Source of the DNA: Desulfobacteraceae bacterium
GTDB taxonomy: Bacteria; Desulfobacterota; Desulfobacteria; Desulfobacterales; DAOWNP01
DNA length: 18,424 nucleotides
Direction: 5' to 3'
Assembly (NCBI GenBank): GCA_030642545.1
Contig: DAOWNP010000008.1
Location: 1 to 18,424 of the forward strand
The first letter of the stretch is position 1. Each line of letters begins with the position of its first letter. Positions 15,509 through 18,424 of the stretch are shown one piece after another. Below the pieces are notes generated by a model. It did not search any database. It was not told the DNA's origin and was given only the letters and a program-made list of their open reading frames with translations. A program made the position numbers and the translations under genes.

Positions 15509-16819
15509 TTACCAGTGATACTGGAGGTAGATGCTATTGTAATTGCTGCCTCCCGAGATCCGGCCAAAAGCGGAGGAGGTCGAAAAGATTCCTGACCGGT
15601 GATGAATACTGTACCCTAACCACAATTCTTCCATCCATTTGACCCGAAAAAGGTGTCCCAGACTCAAGTCGAGAGAAAAATCAAGGAAATTTAAAAGTTG
15701 GCTCGGTCTGTATTCCTTAGTTTCTAAGTCCTGTCTTTCTAAGTAAGGGATTTTACGGGCATAAGATATACCTTCTGCGAACCCAATGCGCCAGTGGGTT
15801 GGCCATTTAACTGTGTAGAAAAACTTTACGGCGAGAACGTATTCGGCTGAGCTGTCTTGTACCTCTGATGAATGATGAATGACCAGCCCAGGAGTCAAAT
15901 AGGTGGCAATGGGAATGGTGAACAGCTCATCTGCAAGGGGAACACCAAAAAAAATGGAGGTTAGTTGGTTATTATAAGGATCGCTTTTTGTATCTCCGGT
16001 CATGATCTCCCCCAGATTTGATGTAGTGCCCCAGCCGTGTGCTAATCGCACATATGGTTTGGCATCTAATGTATCTATGTGCCTTTTCTTATCGTTAAAA
16101 AAGCCGAATCCCAGAAAAGCTTTTCTCTGGGTGGATCTTTTGACAAAAGAGACGTCCCGTGTATCGGAATCAAGTATTCTTAAACTGACCTCTCCCAGTA
16201 GATACAGATTACGGTAAACATGATAGCGTATGTCGGTGGATAACAATATATCCATGGCGCTGCCCGGGTCTTCTCTTTCCAGACCGTAATAACGATTGTT
16301 GAAATCAGCACTTTTCCAACGAAATCTCACATATGGCCTGAAACTCCAGTCCCCCCGTTCGAATTCAAAACTGGGGGTCAGGTTTGCATGTATACGGCCG
16401 CTTTGATCACTTAATACTTCGAAATCCGTATGGAACCAGTCTGAAAACTGATAGGTAAATTGTCCTCCCAGATCCAATCCGTCTTCCCGGATATCGTTTT
16501 GAAACTCTTTGGGAATGTCAAAGAACCTGTATCTGGAAAAAGGACTCAGTTGCCAGTTTTCCCCCTGGAAAAGCCTGTATCCTGCCTCAAGGCCATTGAT
16601 AAACAAACGACCGTTGTCATAGAAAAACAAAGGGATAACATCGTTTACAACATCTTTGTCTGTATTAAACGGAATTCTCGCTGACCGTATCCCCATGGAG
16701 ATGCCCCACTTTGCGGGTGCCATGGTTTTCTTTCTTTCAGCGAGTTGCTCCTCGCCATAAGCATTGTGGGTGACTAAGATAAGCAATACCATCAATGCTC
16801 TGCAAAGGTGTTTGTTCAT
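15509..16819 (-). CDS. Two-barrel outer-membrane protein: MipA/OmpV domain plus PagL-like domain
   Basis: The 436-residue protein has a signal peptide (1-22, cut after NAYG). Residues about 28-241 follow the MipA/OmpV pattern: IPLFFYDNGRLFINGLEAGYRLF near the start, then FSRYRF, alternating strands, and a closing RSTQRKAFLGFGFF, which is a complete domain of about 215 residues. A second set of strands fills 250-436 and ends with an aromatic C-terminus (YLQYHW), as outer-membrane barrels do. This second part has IHHRSG at 405-410; the H407-x-S409 pair, 27 residues from the end, matches the place of the His-x-Ser pair of PagL-type lipid A 3-O-deacylases. The expected Glu 12 residues later is not present (Ile there). 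MipA/OmpV proteins are usually about 250 residues, so this is a fusion or duplication. The ATG has AGGAAG 6 bases upstream. The first half is firm; the PagL link is tentative. Confidence 0.7.
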   Translation of the reverse strand: MNKHLCRALMVLLILVTHNAYGEEQLAERKKTMAPAKWGISMGIRSARIPFNTDKDVVNDVIPLFFYDNGRLFINGLEAGYRLFQGENWQLSPFSRYRFFDIPKEFQNDIREDGLDLGGQFTYQFSDWFHTDFEVLSDQSGRIHANLTPSFEFERGDWSFRPYVRFRWKSADFNNRYYGLEREDPGSAMDILLSTDIRYHVYRNLYLLGEVSLRILDSDTRDVSFVKRSTQRKAFLGFGFFNDKKRHIDTLDAKPYVRLAHGWGTTSNLGEIMTGDTKSDPYNNQLTSIFFGVPLADELFTIPIATYLTPGLVIHHSSEVQDSSAEYVLAVKFFYTVKWPTHWRIGFAEGISYARKIPYLERQDLETKEYRPSQLLNFLDFSLDLSLGHLFRVKWMEELWLGYSIHHRSGIFSTSSAFGRISGGSNYNSIYLQYHW

Positions 16820-16858
16820 TTTTTCTTCCTATTTACTTAAGTTTTCGGATATTTTTTA

Positions 16859-16889
16859 TTGACAAATCTACAAGTGTATATTTTGTCAA
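16859..16889. repeat. 31-bp palindrome upstream of the MipA-like gene
   Basis: TTGACAAA and TTTTGTCAA arms enclose a second small palindrome, TACAAGTGTA. The element overlaps the last codons of the IS4-type fragment and sits about 40 bases before the MipA-like ATG. It could be an operator or the remnant of an IS end. A TTGACA is present on the minus strand, but I find no matching -10 at a normal distance. Confidence 0.45.
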
Positions 16890-17142
16890 GCCGCTTTTAG
16901 TTCTATCAATTCATAATGTTTTTTTCGTTTTCTTTTAATTGACTCCTTTTCTACTTTCAACCATTTATGAATAAAATCTTCTTCATTTTGAACTTTGTCT
17001 ACAAAGGCTATCAAATTATCATATTATGCTTAACAAACTATTAAAGGAACCGTTAGTAGCTCCCTCCATATCTGAAAGTTGCTTTGCATTTCTAAAAAAT
17101 TCTTCAATTATCCATCTATGTTTTTAATAAATATCAATGACT
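16886..17142 (-). pseudogene. C-terminal fragment of an IS4-type transposase
   Basis: On the minus strand the translation reads DIY-stop-KHRWIIEEFFRNAKQLSDMEGATNGS. After stops and a frame shift it continues FVDKVQNEEDFIHKWLKVEKE and ends with a stop at 16888-16886. The Y..R...E......K spacing matches the YREK signature of IS4-family DDE transposases, with one extra residue between Y and R. The in-frame TAA after DIY looks like a mutated Lys codon. The N-terminal two thirds are missing and the DctP gene occupies that space, so this is an inactive relic left by deletion. Confidence 0.7.
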
Positions 17143-17327
17143 TATATTGCTGAAATTTCAGGTACTTATATACCTGTTATCGTAACACAGAAGACAAACA
17201 AAATCAGTAGTATCCGGTTTTTTAGAATTTTGCATGAGGAAAGTTTATTTCCTGCAATTTCCTAACCGGACACGACTGAAACAGAATGGCAAAAAAAAAC
17301 GGATATATTATTTTTTGGCAAGCTCCC
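17143..17327. other. Non-coding stretch between the IS fragment and the DctP gene
   Basis: No intact gene is seen. The first part, up to about 17200, may be further decayed transposase sequence with several stops. The central part contains the hairpin at 17214-17269, listed separately. Confidence 0.4.
17214..17269. repeat. Imperfect 56-bp inverted repeat after the DctP gene
   Basis: CCGGTT (17214-17219) pairs with AACCGG (17264-17269); inside it, TTGCA pairs with TGCAA and GGAAA with TTTCC around a short GTTTA loop, with small bulges. It lies about 60 bases after the DctP stop. It may act as that gene's terminator or be two fused IS ends (TGTCCGGTTAGG and GTATCCGGTTTT). Confidence 0.5.
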
Positions 17328-18383
17328 TTATTTCTGTGCTATCTTTTGTTTGTTTTTCCTGTACTCTTCAAGCAGCCCTATAACTTCATCCAAGATCTCT
17401 CTTGAATAGGAAATACCAGCAAGTTCATCCCATACCGGTCTTGTTGCCTTTTTAAAACGGTCAAGCTCTTCAGGTGTTACCTTAACCTCTTTTATACCAT
17501 ATTTTATCATGGCCTTATATGATTTATCATTACATTTTTTAAATACTTCCTGCAAGTTTTTTTCATGTTCAAATAATGATGCTTCCATAGGTATGCGAGA
17601 ATCTTCAGGTATTTTATTCCATGCATCTAAACTAACTACCACCATTCCAGGGACATAACGCAAAGGAAGAGGATTTACATATTTTGTATCAGGATAAAGT
17701 TGTGCTCCTACCCACCACAATGATGGAGATATAGCCATGTTAGCTATTCCTGTTTTTATTGATGAAACAACCTCAGGTACATTCACAGGAATAGGAGATA
17801 CTCCAAGAGATTTAAGCATTTTATTCTCAAGGGGTCCAAACCATGTCAAAATTTTTGCCGCCTTGATATCTTCTATGCTTTCTATATTTTGTTTGGTAGA
17901 ATAGATCTGATCAAAATCAACATCTAAAATTAAAAGAATTTTGTATCCTCTTTTTTCAGCCTCTTTTAATAAATGTGACCTTATTTTATTTTTTACAAAA
18001 TCAACTTCATCCCATCCCCATTCATTAAAAAGAAATGGAAGCTCCAAAACAGATATATCAGGGCAAATTGAGTTTGATATACCTCCTGATGCAGTAACAA
18101 GTGCTCCCTGCAGCTGTCCGGTTCGCATTTTACCTATATAATCCTCTTCATCTCCCATAACACCGCCCCAATACACATCAAACAGCACCTTCCCTTTTGA
18201 AGCCTTTGTAAGTTCCGGGAAAAAAGTTTCATCAAGATAAACCATGGCAGATATACCTTTTTGACCAAGAGTCGCAAGTTTAAATACAATTTTTTGATTA
18301 TCTGCCATAGCTGTATTTACTACGAGTCCAAAAAATAAAATTGTTAGAATCAATTTTTTTGAAAATATTTTTCTACCTTTCAC
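17328..18383 (-). CDS. TRAP transporter substrate-binding protein, DctP family
   Basis: The 351-residue protein has a signal peptide (1-27, cut after AMA before DNQ) and the DctP/TRAP P-subunit layout: FKLATLGQKG, the GGVMGDEEDYIGKMRTGQLQGALVT stretch, and VLELPFLFNEW. The central IEDIKAAKILTWFGPLENKMLKSLGVSPIPVN corresponds to the family's DLKGLKIRV...ALGANPVPM region. The Arg that in most family members binds the ligand carboxylate (KIRV) is Leu179 here (KILT). Binding proteins of this family deliver organic acids to DctQ/DctM permeases in the inner membrane; neither is in the window. The start is GTG (18383-18381), supported by AAGGAG with 6-base spacing. Genes upstream lie outside the window. 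The family call is firm; the ligand is unknown. Confidence 0.87.
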   Translation of the reverse strand: MKGRKIFSKKLILTILFFGLVVNTAMADNQKIVFKLATLGQKGISAMVYLDETFFPELTKASKGKVLFDVYWGGVMGDEEDYIGKMRTGQLQGALVTASGGISNSICPDISVLELPFLFNEWGWDEVDFVKNKIRSHLLKEAEKRGYKILLILDVDFDQIYSTKQNIESIEDIKAAKILTWFGPLENKMLKSLGVSPIPVNVPEVVSSIKTGIANMAISPSLWWVGAQLYPDTKYVNPLPLRYVPGMVVVSLDAWNKIPEDSRIPMEASLFEHEKNLQEVFKKCNDKSYKAMIKYGIKEVKVTPEELDRFKKATRPVWDELAGISYSREILDEVIGLLEEYRKNKQKIAQK

Positions 18384-18389
18384 AACAAT

Positions 18390-18395
18390 CTCCTT
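18390..18395 (-). promoter_or_regulatory. Ribosome binding site that sets a GTG start for the DctP gene
   Basis: AAGGAG on the minus strand lies 6 bases before the GTG at 18383-18381. No ATG lies between the site and a signal-peptide start, so GTG is the best initiation codon. Confidence 0.75.
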
Positions 18396-18424
18396 AATTT
18401 AACTTTTAATAAAAAAACGTTCGA

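Noticed and set aside
16859..16889. Standard promoter for the MipA-like gene starting from the TTGACA on the minus strand
   Set aside because: No acceptable -10 box lies at 16-18 bases; only poor matches are present.

Overview
The window looks like a piece of chromosome from a low-GC Gram-negative bacterium. It carries a complete tripartite envelope pump (outer-membrane factor, periplasmic adaptor, RND permease), an AsmA-type inner-membrane protein, an outer-membrane beta-barrel protein and a TRAP-type periplasmic binding protein. This gene mix, the AT-rich codon use and the decaying IS remnants fit an anaerobic Desulfobacterota (Desulfobacterales-like) genome. That placement is an inference; there is no rRNA or other marker gene here to fix it.

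Layout, left to right. (1) 1-802: a decayed transposase gene on the minus strand, cut by the window edge. (2) 1125-3438, minus: a 12-TM MFS transporter and, upstream of it, an oligopeptide-type ABC ATPase (OppF/DppF class) with no permease or partner ATPase in view. (3) 3574-10231, minus: a compact five-gene unit in the order TetR regulator, TolC-like outer-membrane factor, membrane-fusion protein, RND permease, small PII-like transporter-associated protein. Junctions are tight (8-nt overlap, stop directly abutting start, 15-nt gap), so this is very probably one self-regulated operon. A sigma70-like promoter and a short inverted repeat lie in front of the TetR gene, and a long stem-loop lies after the last gene. 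(4) 10846-12525, plus: a DEAD-box RNA helicase with a DbpA-type RNA-binding tail, bracketed by two copies of a hairpin-forming repeat (10452-10598 and 12535-12617). (5) 12637-16819, minus: an outer-membrane protein that appears to join a MipA/OmpV barrel to a second, PagL-like barrel, followed by a large AsmA-family protein. These two genes are visibly richer in G+C than the rest of the window. (6) 16820-17327: a C-terminal fragment of an IS4-type transposase plus two palindromic structures. (7) 17328-18383, minus: a DctP-family TRAP binding protein with a GTG start, which lacks the usual ligand-binding arginine and has no DctQ/DctM partners in view.

Much of the region concerns the cell envelope. 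The TetR operon should export small hydrophobic or toxic compounds or metals across both membranes, with the PII-like protein as a possible regulatory or sensing add-on. The MipA-PagL-like protein and the AsmA-like protein form a plausible outer-membrane lipid or LPS maintenance pair. The points most worth following up are that two-barrel protein, the RND-coupled PII-like gene, the hairpin repeats around the helicase gene and the arginine-less TRAP binding protein.
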